Shown here: positions 40,376 to 51,266 of the stretch, one piece after another
How positions within the stretch are numbered: position 1 is the first letter of the stretch
Layout: every line of letters starts with the position of its first letter
Source of the DNA: Protula sp. h YS-2021
Lineage: Eukaryota > Annelida > Polychaeta > Sabellida > Serpulidae
Assembly (NCBI GenBank): GCA_949752745.1
Contig: OX457029.1
Span: 47,112,228-47,176,227 of the forward strand
DNA length: 64,000 nucleotides
Direction: 5' to 3'
Notes under the pieces: model-generated
The model's input: the letters and a program-made list of their open reading frames with translations, nothing else
Told to the model about the DNA's origin: nothing
Databases searched by the model: none
Program-made: the position numbers and the translations under genes

Positions 40376-42280
40376 ATGGAGCAACAAAGTGCAGGCAGCG
40401 CTGGTATCAACGGGTGGAAAACTCTAAAAGACATCAAAATACTTACGAGTAAAGACAGTATTTTAAATAAACCCCAGACAGCACCTCAGCCAGTTTGTAG
40501 AAAATTTACATGGCCAGCCCAGAAAAATAATTCTATAGACGTTATTGATCAGTCATCTGCTGTGACGCATTTTACTCCATTAAGCGGAAGAAGAGCGAGT
40601 ACTAAGAATGTAAACGTCCGCACAGAGGGAGGAATACACCCGAAGAGATCACACGATGCTATTACAGCACCCAACAACTTTCTTCTAATGGGTAAGTTAT
40701 ATTGCTGATTTATTTCAAAGCAAAGTGTTAGTGCAACTTACTACCATGTATATTTCGTTGATAAGACTGTTGATAATTTAATAAAAACACCCATCAATTA
40801 AGTAACAGGGTGTCACGTTATTGTTGTTAAAAACAGAGTAAGTTGCAACCAGTAAGCTGAAACATAGTTAAACTAGCACTTTTACGTACTGGGGAGGGGA
40901 AAAGGGATTTTTCCTGTTTGTTTTCAACCCCTTTTTTTAAAATTCAGACATTTCTCTTCAGAGGCCCTACAAGCATCGATACGGACGTCAGATCACCATG
41001 GCGCTATCTATTGGATGGCAAGGCTACTCGAAGCTGAGGAAGATCCACTGGCGATTGGAAAGCAATTGATAATTGCTGCCAGTAAATATATAGGTAATGG
41101 GTAAAAGTGTTCAGATATATAGCGAACAATATCTCCGGTACTTCTTTTTAAAAAGTCAAATTATGAGAGGAGTGAAGTGGTTGCGGGAAAAACAAACTGT
41201 TTTCTTTCATTTTCGTAAATATTAAAGGCAAACAAAACAACTGTTACCTAGAAATGCGCCAGTGTAAGAAGATACTGTAATATTGATAAAGTATTTTATA
41301 AAGTGCGTTATTATGTTGAATAAAGGGATAATTCTATCGGTATGCGTATACCAGAGATGATATGACTTTTAAGAAAAGCGTACATTTTTCGTATATTTAT
41401 TTGGTGGTAGGTCTGTCGGATGCTCTTGCTTTACAACTCGCTGTATCCACATTTACAGCTTGCAAAATTCTAGAAAGAGGCGACTGTAGAGTAAGTTTAT
41501 TTTTTATTTTTGTTAAAACCAAATAAATACTGAAATAAATTATTCCCCAATTAGATCCTTACTGCATTGCTCCGCTTTTTTTACCCGACGTGGCAACTTG
41601 GAAAAATTTAAGCCAAGAAAAGTAGATAAGTAAATAACAGCAACACAAATCTACAAATACTTACATACGAGTGAAAGATTGCAATGTGAATTATATTTGA
41701 TGTTAGTTAATACTTGCTTTGATTACAATTTGCAGTTTAACTTGGCACATTGTGTGATGTATCTGGCACGGGCACCAAAGTCGTACGACGTTACACATGG
41801 TTTATCTACAGCACAGCAGTATGTTCACGAAAATAGAGGATCTCTTCTCGACCCAAGGCTGTATTTACAAAACAATGAAGCCAAGAAAATGCCCAGTAAT
41901 GCGGTAATTATAAACAAAGGTCGTTTTCTAACTTGTTTTGAGTAAGTTACTAATAATGCTTGCCCTTATTTCTGCTGTGTGTTATTGGGAAATATTTTCA
42001 GGTTGTCTTTTTTTAAACCAATTACATTGTACTCCGTACCTCACATTATTCAATCACACTTCCTTAATATTGTAAAATTAAGTTCTTGCACCCCCCCCCC
42101 CTCTCTCTCTCCCTCATAAGAAGAAAAAGTAACACTAGAGAAAACTTTGTTTTACCGCAACATGTAGGAGAAAATAAACATTCTGCTTATTTTAATTAAA
42201 TATAGATTCCGGAATTCTTCAAAATGCAACAAAGGTCGGATGGTGCTTCATATACACCGCCGAATGAGATCTATATTTAA
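40376..42280 (+). CDS. Spliced gene with C-terminal half of WRNIP1/RarA
   Basis: Five exons: 40376-40691, 40962-41093, 41411-41490, 41736-41903, 42206-42280, giving 256 residues. Introns are GT...AG and phases agree throughout. Exons 2-4 carry the helical C-terminal domain of WRNIP1/MgsA/RarA: ALQASIRTSDHHGAIYWMAR, then LEAEEDPLAIGKQLI, then LAHCVMYLARAPKS. In cells WRNIP1 is an AAA+ ATPase that tetramerises through this domain and acts at stalled forks. Here the AAA+ and ubiquitin-binding zinc-finger parts are absent. Exon 1 instead encodes ~105 unrecognised polar residues. The protein may bind and poison full-length host WRNIP1, or be an old gene fragment; the open frame and clean splice sites argue against simple decay. 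Confidence 0.75.
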
Positions 42281-42968
42281 AGTGCCAGTACTTGCTGTTG
42301 TGCTCAGCGCCAGCAATAAACATTACGCCCTCGTATATAGAACAGTCGGCGAATTTTTGAAAAGAAAAACTAAATATATTGAATTGGCACTTTTTTATGA
42401 GATCAGAAAATGTGACATAATCAGGTGACATAATTATATGTTCCTAAATAGAATGCACAGAACTGTTCATAAAATAACTGCTTTATGGATAAAGTCTTCT
42501 AAGTATTTTGTGTAAAAAAATGGGGGGAAAGGTAACTTAAACAAGATCATTGTGTAATAGTCTCACTATTTGATTTGATCGTGATTTGATTTATTTTTGA
42601 TTTATCATTTTTCTAGCTTGAAAGAAGTTTCTAATTCAGTTTGCCGTATTTGCTAATATAATTTTGTCATATTTTCTATTGTGACATAAAATGTATCAAT
42701 TATATATCAAATAACTGTTTGTGTATTTCGGGTGATGCTTGAAAGAAGTGTTATATTACGCCTTTTTCTCTCACAGACTTCTCTCTATATAAAAGGTAGC
42801 TGTGACCTGTGGAAGTTCAAAGTGCTTTATGGGAGGTGGCAAAGATAACAGAAAGATGTGAATTAAGTTTGAGAAAAAAAAAAGAATATGACAGACTAGA
42901 GAGCTATGCTATAACCAACAGGAAAGAAAAACCACAATAGAAGGAAATTATAAAAAAAACTTGTAACC
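42281..42968 (+). promoter_or_regulatory. Upstream region of repeat-domain gene B, with TATA box
   Basis: Mostly A+T-rich. A consensus TATATAAAAG at 42786-42795 lies about 180 bases before the ATG of the next gene, so a leader of about 150 bases is expected. An AATAAA near 42315 may serve the spliced gene to the left. Confidence 0.6.
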
Positions 42969-43940
42969 ATGACATTTCTTCCTACGATGCATATGTTAGA
43001 TGACATATTTAAAGAAACATATATAGACTACATGACTTCGTTATGTCCCGTGCTGAAAATAGATGCTGAAAAATGGGTCAGAACATTAAATACGTCTTGG
43101 ATATATTTCCAAAGATTAATAAATGAGAACCAATTTCGTGAAGAGTTTAAGAACAGATGTAAAATATTCAAAATAGCCGGGTTTGATAAATATGACTTAC
43201 CACTTGCGTTAGAAAAAGCAAACACAACTTGGATAAAAGAACTAATTGTTACCACGAGCAAAAGAATTCTTACATATCGCCTAGGTAACAAACCTTGGAA
43301 GATGAAGAATGTTATAAGCTGGGATGAAAAAAGTAATTTTCAATCTACACGTTGCCTACTTATTGCAGGCGGTTTGCATAATTCTCTAGATGCAGTTTTT
43401 AAGTATGTATATTGTAATGCTGTACTTAAAACCATTGATCCATTGGACCCTTATTACCACATGAACGACATAGACGATATGTGGGAAAATAATAAAACAG
43501 AGATCGACAGGGTGCTCTTCAAGAGTATTTTCGACGAGCTCTGCTTGGAAACATATCAGATTGACAATCATGATTATAACATAGAACTGGCTTTCGAAAA
43601 GGCAGCAGGTGAATGGAGAAAAGAGCTGCATATGTCTATTATTGATAAATTGTTTTTTGTGAAGTACAATAATCTCTTGTTTGGGTGCAACCTGGTTACA
43701 TGGAACACAGATAAAACAAGTTTGATTTTGAAGTTAATGGTTTTAACATCTTCTTTCATGTATCCATGCCTATCCTCAAAAACCATAAACAGAGCCCAAG
43801 AATACCGCGAAAAAGAACACAAAAAATCTGATGGCGTGGAAATGAATACCGTTAGTAGTAGTAGTAGTAGTAGTAGTACTAATGATAGAATCAAAGAACT
43901 AAACATATTTAAAAAATGTTTTTGTGTAACAGATCATTAA
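42969..43940 (+). CDS. Repeat-domain family protein B (2 units)
   Basis: A 323-residue close paralog of protein A, encoded on the opposite strand about 8 kb away. It shares the start (MTFLPTMHMLDDIFKETY) and unit layout. Unit 1 is about residues 10-100 (EKWVRTLNTSWI, LALEKANTTWIKEL) and unit 2 about 140-230 (DMWENNKTEID, LAFEKAAGEWRKEL). The tail has a Ser run from a (GTA)n microsatellite (about 43856-43878), likely to vary in length. A clear TATA box precedes it. No signal peptide or membrane span. Function unknown. Confidence 0.85.
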   Translation: MTFLPTMHMLDDIFKETYIDYMTSLCPVLKIDAEKWVRTLNTSWIYFQRLINENQFREEFKNRCKIFKIAGFDKYDLPLALEKANTTWIKELIVTTSKRILTYRLGNKPWKMKNVISWDEKSNFQSTRCLLIAGGLHNSLDAVFKYVYCNAVLKTIDPLDPYYHMNDIDDMWENNKTEIDRVLFKSIFDELCLETYQIDNHDYNIELAFEKAAGEWRKELHMSIIDKLFFVKYNNLLFGCNLVTWNTDKTSLILKLMVLTSSFMYPCLSSKTINRAQEYREKEHKKSDGVEMNTVSSSSSSSSTNDRIKELNIFKKCFCVTDH

Positions 43941-44333
43941 ACAGAAGGTAAAGAAGAGATAAGTGAGAGTTCTTGTTATTTTTTTTTAAAAAATAAAGAT
44001 TTTTCTGTGGGATTGAAGAACAAAAATATTTAGGAGGTTAGGTTTGGTTGGTTATATTGGTTTAGTTGGTTATATTGATTTGTCTCTTGTTAGCCTTTGT
44101 TTATAGCCTTTTGTTAAGTATTGAAGGAAAAGCTTAATAAGAAGTGGATGCGCAGTCGTTATTTCATGTAATTGTGCATGTGCATATTACGTCTTAAGGA
44201 ACAAATAATAACCAGTAACTTTATTCAATACTGTTTTATTTATTTATATAAAAAAAACACACGAGAATTTTCCATTTTAAAAAACTTTCATAACGCTTAT
44301 AAAAAGCCTATATTTTCCTTGTGGTTTTTTTTT
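43941..44333. other. Convergent intergenic region
   Basis: Lies between converging repeat-domain genes B and C. It contains a short TTGGTTATATTGG tandem (near 44045-44080). No gene seen. Confidence 0.5.
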
Positions 44334-45200
44334 TCACAAACAGTTAGCTACAAATTCCTGAAGCTTATCGTTCATGTCTATTGTATTTTCAGTTACCAAT
44401 TGAAATTGGTTTAAATTTGTAAGCTGAACTGCGCGAAATGTACATCCCCATTTCTTGTATTTCTCAAACCATTCTCTAGTCTTATTTCGGATTACTTCTT
44501 CATATGCGGTGATTATTTGCTGGAAATGAAAGGCAAAGTCGAATTTTGAGAAGCCGTTAACTTTATGCACAGTACATATCGCTTTCATTATGCTTTGCAA
44601 TACATCCTCTTTTATCTGTTCTCTTCCCTTTATCCACATATCTTCATTAGCCCATTCGCAAATATAGTTTTGTACACTTTTTATTGGTATATATAAAAAC
44701 ATATAAATTGCATACAATTCTAGAAACATATTTAACAACTCTAGTTTGTTATCTACATGCAGCTTTTGGAAAAGAACTTCGTCTATTGACAACATAAATG
44801 ACCTCGTTATAACGAATTTATTCTCTTCCTCTGAAAGTCTCCTGTCTAAGCACCCTATTCGAACATATTCAGTCAATATCTCAAGTGTTCTTGATTTAAT
44901 GTCATTTATCCAACAGTCACCTGCTAGACGAAATGCATTTGAAAAATCAAAACTCGCAACACTCAGTTTATTATTCGTGGAACACAAGGAACGTATGGTT
45001 TTTTCTACTTGCTTTACCTGTAACCGTTTTACACCTTTGTCCCAATTCTTTTCGAAACCGTGTGTGTATACTCTTTCCACATCAGGTATTGGTAAAATTA
45101 AAAACATGTAGAGTGAGTAGCATTCTTTAAATAAATTTATCAAACGTTTGTCACCTTCATCAAAATACACAATTTCTGCTAGGGAATGTGTGGACGACAT
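44334..45200 (-). CDS. Repeat-domain family protein C (2 units, divergent)
   Basis: A 288-residue member of the same family. Unit 1 runs from LINLFKECYSLYMFL to about DCWINDIKSR (with W-x5-W spacing altered, FEKNWDKGVKRL), and unit 2 from LLNMFLELYAIYMFL to about EVIRNKTREW. The A-F-x-K-A motif has drifted (NAFRLAGDCW). The start shown is the Met of MSSTHSLAEI, because family members begin shortly before the first unit. The frame can extend 31 codons further, to 45293, through a hydrophobic stretch without counterpart in the paralogs. Function unknown. Confidence 0.75.
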   Translation of the reverse strand: MSSTHSLAEIVYFDEGDKRLINLFKECYSLYMFLILPIPDVERVYTHGFEKNWDKGVKRLQVKQVEKTIRSLCSTNNKLSVASFDFSNAFRLAGDCWINDIKSRTLEILTEYVRIGCLDRRLSEEENKFVITRSFMLSIDEVLFQKLHVDNKLELLNMFLELYAIYMFLYIPIKSVQNYICEWANEDMWIKGREQIKEDVLQSIMKAICTVHKVNGFSKFDFAFHFQQIITAYEEVIRNKTREWFEKYKKWGCTFRAVQLTNLNQFQLVTENTIDMNDKLQEFVANCL

Positions 45201-45766
45201 GTTGATATTTTCGCCCCTATTGGTGATTTTGCTAATATTTGTTATATGTCCAGATTGTACAAAGACTTGTTTCAAGAACCAAAAATAAAACATTTAACTA
45301 TGCGGCCATCAAATAGACAATATATGCCATAAACCATATAAATATAACACTATCTCTCTGCATCCAACATGCTGCTAGTTGATGAAAAACACCAATCTAT
45401 GTTCTTTAAACGAACGACTTATGTTGAATGAAAATTATAAGACATTGGTGTAATGTTTTAAAAAAACGGTGTAATCATAAAAAGGGAAGAGGAGATAAGT
45501 AGAATTATTATATAATACACAAAAAGTGGGGAAATACTACCCCCACCCCCCCCCCCACCTATATCGTCAGGTTAAGTAGTAATATGTAAGAAATTATAAA
45601 AGCCACTGTTTTGCCCACAGTCTTTTGTATTTAGATAAAAACTATACAGGTTGCAGCAGCTGATAAATGAGCATTTGGGTAGCATTGTTATTATAATACG
45701 GCGCTTGAAGACTGCAAATACACACAGAATAGCAATTTTTAATCGAAATATAAACACACTTAACTT
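45201..45766. other. Divergent intergenic region
   Basis: Between the starts of repeat-domain genes C and D. It holds a C-tract (about 45541-45558) and A+T-rich sequence. The first ~90 bases could be coding if gene C starts further upstream. Confidence 0.5.
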
Positions 45767-46666
45767 ATGGAAGGAAAAGGACCAGAAAGCATGGAATCAG
45801 ATGAAGCGATAATCGCAAACATTTTTAAAAGCCACTATGCTGCCCATGTGGCTACCAATATTCCTCTTGGAAAAAATATAAGTCGATGGTGGGAGGTAAT
45901 AAACGAGAACTGGATGACAGCATGTGCAAAATTATCAAAGGAAGCTATTGTCTGTGGATTTCACAAAATTTGCGAAGATAGAGGTTTTTACTCTCACCTC
46001 TTTGATATAGATAGAGCTTTCCGCAAAGCAGAAAACGAGTGGCTTCTGGACATTACAGATATCGTTACAGAGATTATTCGATATGAAAATATGAAACGAA
46101 TATTTCAATACTTTTATGCAATCTGTATGACGTTTGCTATTCCACCCTCTGCCACACAAACTCGTTGGCGGTTTGAACTTGGTAAAAACTGGTTAAAAAC
46201 CAGCAGCATAATACCAAAAACAAAGGTCATGGAGTGCTTTTTCCAAAAGTGCGAAACTTTTAATTTATATTCAAAGTCTTTTGATATCTACAGCATAGAA
46301 GACGCTTTTAGAAAGGCAGAAAATGAGTGGCGACCACAGATAGAAGAGTTCGTTATACGAATACACACATATAGAACTATTGAAAAGTTGTTTAAAAAAT
46401 GTTATCTTATGTGGATGATTTGGGATATTAGTAAGATTGTACAACACGAGCGTTTGTGGGAAAACTTGGATGAGAACTGGTCAAAAGCACAGCAGAGGAT
46501 TTCAAAGGAGATTGTTACTAAGATATTTTTAAAAGAGTGCGAAAAACATGCTTTACCTGGCAATTACTTTCGTATAGATGATAGTTTTAGAAAAGCAGAA
46601 AATGACTGGGTTTCTGAACTGAAGCAAGATGTTTCAGGAGTTTCACTTCTCCTACATGGGCTTTAA
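45767..46666 (+). CDS. Repeat-domain family protein D (3 units)
   Basis: A 299-residue protein made almost entirely of three units, the clearest view of the family consensus. Units are about residues 15-105, 106-205 and 206-297. Each has an aromatic start (IFKSHY, IFQYFY, LFKKCY), N-W at mid-unit (NENWMTA, GKNWLKT, DENWSKA), F-x-K/Q-x-C, and the near-invariant box F-R-K-A-E-N-[ED]-W. The third unit also shows LPGNYF, matching LPGDQF in protein E. No signal peptide, membrane span or enzyme motif. The units look like stacked helical hairpins, as in scaffold or binding proteins; this is inference. Confidence 0.85.
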   Translation: MEGKGPESMESDEAIIANIFKSHYAAHVATNIPLGKNISRWWEVINENWMTACAKLSKEAIVCGFHKICEDRGFYSHLFDIDRAFRKAENEWLLDITDIVTEIIRYENMKRIFQYFYAICMTFAIPPSATQTRWRFELGKNWLKTSSIIPKTKVMECFFQKCETFNLYSKSFDIYSIEDAFRKAENEWRPQIEEFVIRIHTYRTIEKLFKKCYLMWMIWDISKIVQHERLWENLDENWSKAQQRISKEIVTKIFLKECEKHALPGNYFRIDDSFRKAENDWVSELKQDVSGVSLLLHGL

Positions 46667-47249
46667 CGGATGGCACGGGAAAGAAGACTTTTTACAATGT
46701 ATATGAAGTGTAAGTAAGCTTCTAATTATTTTTTTTTAATTTACGAAAGCATTAAATCGTAAAAAAACCCCGACGAACAGGCTTTACAGTTCTTGCTTAG
46801 AGTCTGAACGTGTGACATCTCTAAAATTGAATTGTGGCAGCTCATCTTTTACTCGATTTACTAAATTTACCAAAAAAAACCCAAAAAAGAAAAAAGTCTG
46901 AATTATTGATTTTCCTGACATATCGTAACTAGTTAGGCTATATATTTGGTTGCTACTGGCTGATGATCGAACATGGGAAAGGGGAAAAACATAACACGGA
47001 ATCAATATCAGGAGCTGATGTGTGATGGATTTTTTTTCCGATATTACAGAAAACTGGTGAATGGTGGAAATCATCAGATATCGCAGTAGCTGTTGTAGAG
47101 TTCAAACAGAAAACAAAAACACTCTTGAATATAACAGAAACAGAAACTTGCTGGAAAATCTAACAACATCCAAGAGAAAACACTTTTTTTGTGGGCAAGG
47201 GAGGATACTTACAGTGACTGAAATTGTTTGCTGTTGCTCGTATTAAACA
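46667..47249. other. Intergenic region upstream of second fusion glycoprotein
   Basis: A+T-rich with no convincing gene on either strand. It probably carries the promoter of the glycoprotein gene. Confidence 0.5.
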
Positions 47250-49130
47250 ATGACTTACCTAGCCGTGACACTCGCCGTTGTGTTTGGCCATGTGCTAAGG
47301 GCGTTTGGTAGTCACTCGCCTACGGGAATATATTTCCTCTACGAAAATGCCGCTTACGCATCTTACAGCTCGTGGGTATTAACATATACTCTTGACTTAA
47401 ACCCATATCGCACGCACCTACACGAAACGTTAGTGGAAATTAAGAATTTCGAAGAAGCTATACAGACTTTGAATGAACAAGTTCCGACCTATGTTAACGA
47501 GGCGCATGGTAACTTATTCCAGTATATACGTCGGGAAATGGTGTACCTATTGAAACAAGAATATAATCAATTTATCCAGGAATATGAAACTATCGGTGTG
47601 TTGTTTGACGAAATTGGAGCTTTAACCACCAAATACAACACATACCAAACGAGGCCTGTGTTGGCGACAGGCGGTAACCTACTTAATTTCTTATTTGCAA
47701 CAGCAACGCAGCATAACGTTAACGAATTACGTCAAGTTATAAGTAACGTTGGGTCACGACAAGAACAACTAGTTAATCTCGTTAGCCACAGTGTAACATT
47801 ACTAAACAAAACTAACACTCACGCTCAAATAAATCGCAACGCCATAGAAAAATTATCTAACGCCACAAGAAGGTTACATCGACAACTAATGTATCTATAT
47901 GATGAAGCGTCACTAGCGTTTTTCCCTGATAGAACTTACACCATGTTTGTATCAAGGTTGCAGGCTATTTTTAACATTGTTACAGCTTCCATAAGGCAAA
48001 TCCGTTTAAATATTGTTGATCTTTTTTCTCAAATTCATTTATCAATTCAAGGTCAGTTATCACCTATTTTAATCAGCCCAACAGAACTTAGAGATATACT
48101 TGAATATATTAACTTACAAATATCTGGAAAGTATAAACTACCTTTCCCTCTTACAGAAGACGGCTTATTGATGTACTATAAATTTATACACCCATCTGTT
48201 GTCCCAATTCAAGATGGCTTCCACATTGTCGTGGCATTACCTTTATTACATGTAGATAAACAGTTTGATATATATCGAGCTATTCAAGTGCCCACGCCAG
48301 ATGGTCAACTGCAGTTAGGTGCAACCTATCTTCTAGAATCTGACTATTTTGCACTATCGAAAGATGAAAGTTACTTTGCATTTATACAGCCAGAAGAATT
48401 TTTGCCGTGCATATCGGGTCCCGCATGCAAAATTGCTTCTCCCTGGTACAATGTGATTTCGTACCCTACTTGTTTATTGTCCCTATTTCTGAGAAACAAG
48501 CATAGAATTAAACAATTCTGCCATAAAAAGGTTTCGAGTTTCCCACCCGTACCTGTCGTTAAGTATGTATTTGAAGGATTTTGGCTCATTTCTACTGCAT
48601 TCAAGTTTAATTTGAGTATAAAATGTCCAAATAATACGCGACAAGTTGAAATTTCAAATGTTCACCTCATCCCAATTGAAAACAATTGTTCGGCTACCTC
48701 AAAATACTTTAAATTTCCCACTCGAATCGTAGCCTCATCTGAAGAACAACAACTAAAACTCAATGCCGAGTTATCGTTTGCGAAATTTACCCCTGATAAA
48801 TGGAACAATGAAGAAGATAGGTCATTTAACCATACGTATGAAACCATCCTATTTGAACGTCGTAAGGCCGAACACAAACGATTAAAGCACTTTAAACAAA
48901 TCCTTCCAACGTTAACTGAACCGATGGCGAAACCTCATAAACTGTCAAACCATGTAACTTTTATGCTAATTGCACTTTTGTTTCTAAATGTGGTGATATT
49001 GGGTGGTGCCGGGATATTCATTACATTTGTTTGCTATCGTAAACGTTGTAATAAACCAAGATTGTTGCCAATTATTCGAGTGCAACGCGAACGTAAACGT
49101 TCTGTAAACGAGCATTCGGGGGCAAAATGA
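47250..49130 (+). CDS. Second F/Env-like fusion glycoprotein, no clear furin site
   Basis: A 626-residue type I membrane protein. Residues 1-20 form a signal peptide; a membrane span lies near 575-600 (MLIALLFLNVVILGGAGIFI) before a basic tail of about 25 residues. It has the F/Env layout: a Gly/hydrophobic segment (GGNLLNFLFATA, 141-152) followed by a long helix, then the sub-family strand pattern (LRDILEYI, FHIVVALPLLHVDKQF, IYRAIQVP) and a Cys-rich distal part. The bases before the hydrophobic segment encode TRPVLAT, with no R-x-x-R site, in contrast to the first glycoprotein. Uncleaved F-like relatives are known in baculoviruses and as domesticated insect genes. It may be a fusion-inactive partner, a receptor-interference factor, or use another protease. 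Confidence 0.75.
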   Translation: MTYLAVTLAVVFGHVLRAFGSHSPTGIYFLYENAAYASYSSWVLTYTLDLNPYRTHLHETLVEIKNFEEAIQTLNEQVPTYVNEAHGNLFQYIRREMVYLLKQEYNQFIQEYETIGVLFDEIGALTTKYNTYQTRPVLATGGNLLNFLFATATQHNVNELRQVISNVGSRQEQLVNLVSHSVTLLNKTNTHAQINRNAIEKLSNATRRLHRQLMYLYDEASLAFFPDRTYTMFVSRLQAIFNIVTASIRQIRLNIVDLFSQIHLSIQGQLSPILISPTELRDILEYINLQISGKYKLPFPLTEDGLLMYYKFIHPSVVPIQDGFHIVVALPLLHVDKQFDIYRAIQVPTPDGQLQLGATYLLESDYFALSKDESYFAFIQPEEFLPCISGPACKIASPWYNVISYPTCLLSLFLRNKHRIKQFCHKKVSSFPPVPVVKYVFEGFWLISTAFKFNLSIKCPNNTRQVEISNVHLIPIENNCSATSKYFKFPTRIVASSEEQQLKLNAELSFAKFTPDKWNNEEDRSFNHTYETILFERRKAEHKRLKHFKQILPTLTEPMAKPHKLSNHVTFMLIALLFLNVVILGGAGIFITFVCYRKRCNKPRLLPIIRVQRERKRSVNEHSGAK

Positions 49131-50554
49131 CATGCAGAGCCTCAAGGCCAAGCTTGTGCTGTCGGGTTAGCCATTAAAATTTGCATCATCAGTTAGGTTT
49201 TAGCATAATAGAATATGTTTGTATATTTTGTAAACCTTCAACATATATGTATGGAGTTTATTCCATTATTTGTGATTTGTATTATTAGGTTTGCTATAAA
49301 ATACGTGTTAATATAGATAAGCTAGATAGGGGGGGGGGGCTGTATCGGGTTGCTGGCGGCGGTTTGTATGGTGCATGCATTAGCCCTCATTATTGATTAA
49401 TGTCTACATATTTGTGTATATATATTTGTTTTACAAAACTGCACAGTGGTTTTAGTTGGAGTTACAGCTCTGTTGAGAAGAGGGAGAAGGAACGTAGGGA
49501 GATCATTCTCGCCTCCGCCACCCCTCTTTCCCCCTTGGGAGTATTTAAATTATCTATAATTTTACATGTATAGCAAAGCAGTCCAAAAATTAAGTAGATA
49601 GCAGGAGCTGTTGATATCGCTTTCACATAAACAAGTTAATAAAACACATGAGAGGTAGTTCTTGTTGTGTATTTATTTTGTTCACTTTTTTGGGGGGGGT
49701 TTTTTTAGTCCTCAGCCAATATTGGTGGCAGGCTATTGCTATCGGTCTGTCCGTCCGTCCGTCCGTCTCTTCGTGAACCTTTCTGTATTTGGTCTGGACG
49801 ATATCTCAAAACCTATTCATTTGGGGGCTTTACCAAGCCTTACAGTAAGAAAATATATATGGTGAGCGACGGAGAGTTCAATTTTGTCCCGTGTCCGCCC
49901 GTCCGCCTGTCCGTCTCGCACTTTAAACTTGTTTTTCGTGTCAGGACGAGATAATATATAAAAAAAAAACAAAGCATCATTCATCGCATCTTCACCAAAC
50001 CTTACTTGAAAAAGAAAAGGTATATATGGTATAGATGTGCAAACAAGGGGGGGGGGTGTATGGGGTCCAGTTTGTCTCGTGTCCGTCTGTCTGTCCGTCC
50101 TTCCGTTCTACTTTAAACCTTTTTCCTTCGTCCGGGCGACATCTCAAAACAAGGGGGTGGCGGGGTGTAACTCGCCGCAACAATGATGTAACACGAACAA
50201 CATGTGTTTCATAGATGTCTTTTTTATTGGTCTGATTTGTACATAATTTACACTCATATGAGTTAAATGACTTGCATGTCATACAAGTAATAGGCACAAA
50301 CAACAACAAATATATAAATTTGCTACCATACACAAAAAAAGTGTAACACGAGTTTTCATCCAGCAATGCCGCCCCCCCTCTCCCTCCCTCCTCCCTCCTT
50401 CCTAGCGGCATATGTTGTTGAATGTATTCTCTCGTAAAAACCTAAATATATTTACATTATGTTATAGCACATGTAAGCATAACACATAGAATATCTACTG
50501 TAAAAAAGTAACATAACACTTCAAGGCATAAACCAATGGCGTTTGGGTTCTTTT
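49131..50554. other. Long non-coding region with pyrimidine-rich repeats
   Basis: Begins with the 3' end of the glycoprotein gene, includes a G-tract (49328-49339) and then imperfect copies of a CTGTCCGTCCGTCCGTC-type block. No gene is supported; the frames of 67-139 codons here are low-complexity. Confidence 0.6.
49736..50150. repeat. Imperfect tandem GTCCGTCC-type repeat
   Basis: Three related blocks (near 49745, 49890 and 50078) each open with runs of GTCCGTC, followed by ACTTTAAAC- or GTGAACC-like sequence, GGACGA-ATCTCAAAAC and CACCAAACCTTAC. The same style of repeat is seen in the host-like flank (about 59060-59130), so this is probably host repeat DNA that entered the element. Confidence 0.6.
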
Positions 50555-51154
50555 TTACGAGAAATGTGTCTGTATACCATAGGTTGCTATAAAAATCCAC
50601 ATAACTACACTCTTTATGTCATCACTCCATTCATTTAATGCCTTACTAAATGCTTCGTCCATATCAAATTGATCTCCCGGTAGATTTCTCTTGCGACATT
50701 CTCTTAACACATCTCGAACAATATTTTGTTTTGAGATTTTCTTAAGTCCAAGTTCATACGTGTCAGTGAAGTGTTGCCACCAAATACGTAGACTTTGATA
50801 AGGAAATGTTAATTTTATATGTATAGCAAAACAGTCCTTAAATATGTCTTCCATAGCTCTGTATATAAATACCCTCGCAACTAATCTTTTCATTTCAAAT
50901 ATCCACTCTTTATTTATTTTTCTAAATGCATTACTTATGTTAAATTCGTCTCCAGGTAAACCACGCTTTTTACATTCTTCTAAAAACCAATAAGTTATCT
51001 CTTTTTTCGGAAGGAATAAACACTCGTCAATCCATCTGGCATTCAGTTCTTTACGCCATTGCTTTCTGGTCCGTTTAGAATCAATTTTTAAGAACATATG
51101 CGCAGCACACCACTGTCTAAACAATTTTGCCATTTCTTGCTCTGCCTTGTCCAT
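50555..51154 (-). CDS. Repeat-domain family protein E (2 units)
   Basis: A 199-residue protein, shortest of the family, comprising two complete units and almost nothing else. Unit 1 is about residues 6-100 (LFRQWCAAHMFL, NARWIDEC, ECKKRGLPGDEF, AFRKINKEW) and unit 2 about 102-195 (IFKDCFAIHIKL, DTYELGLKKIS, ECRKRNLPGDQF, AFSKALNEW). The two LPGD-[EQ]-F turns and the EC-[RK]-K-R boxes show a recent internal duplication. It lies upstream of no other family member and beside the recombinase, which reads the same way. Function unknown. Confidence 0.85.
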   Translation of the reverse strand: MDKAEQEMAKLFRQWCAAHMFLKIDSKRTRKQWRKELNARWIDECLFLPKKEITYWFLEECKKRGLPGDEFNISNAFRKINKEWIFEMKRLVARVFIYRAMEDIFKDCFAIHIKLTFPYQSLRIWWQHFTDTYELGLKKISKQNIVRDVLRECRKRNLPGDQFDMDEAFSKALNEWSDDIKSVVMWIFIATYGIQTHFS

Positions 51155-51266
51155 CTTTTGTTTTGCCTTTTATTTGTGTGTGTGGCCTGTGCGTTCTGTC
51201 ACAGTAATGTACATATTTCACTTTTGTTTTGGTCTAAATATAACAAACAACATCAATGTATTATTA

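Noticed and set aside
49662..50411. Frames of 67-139 codons in the GTCCGTCC repeat region
   Set aside because: Low-complexity translations of simple repeats and G-tracts with no protein-like features.
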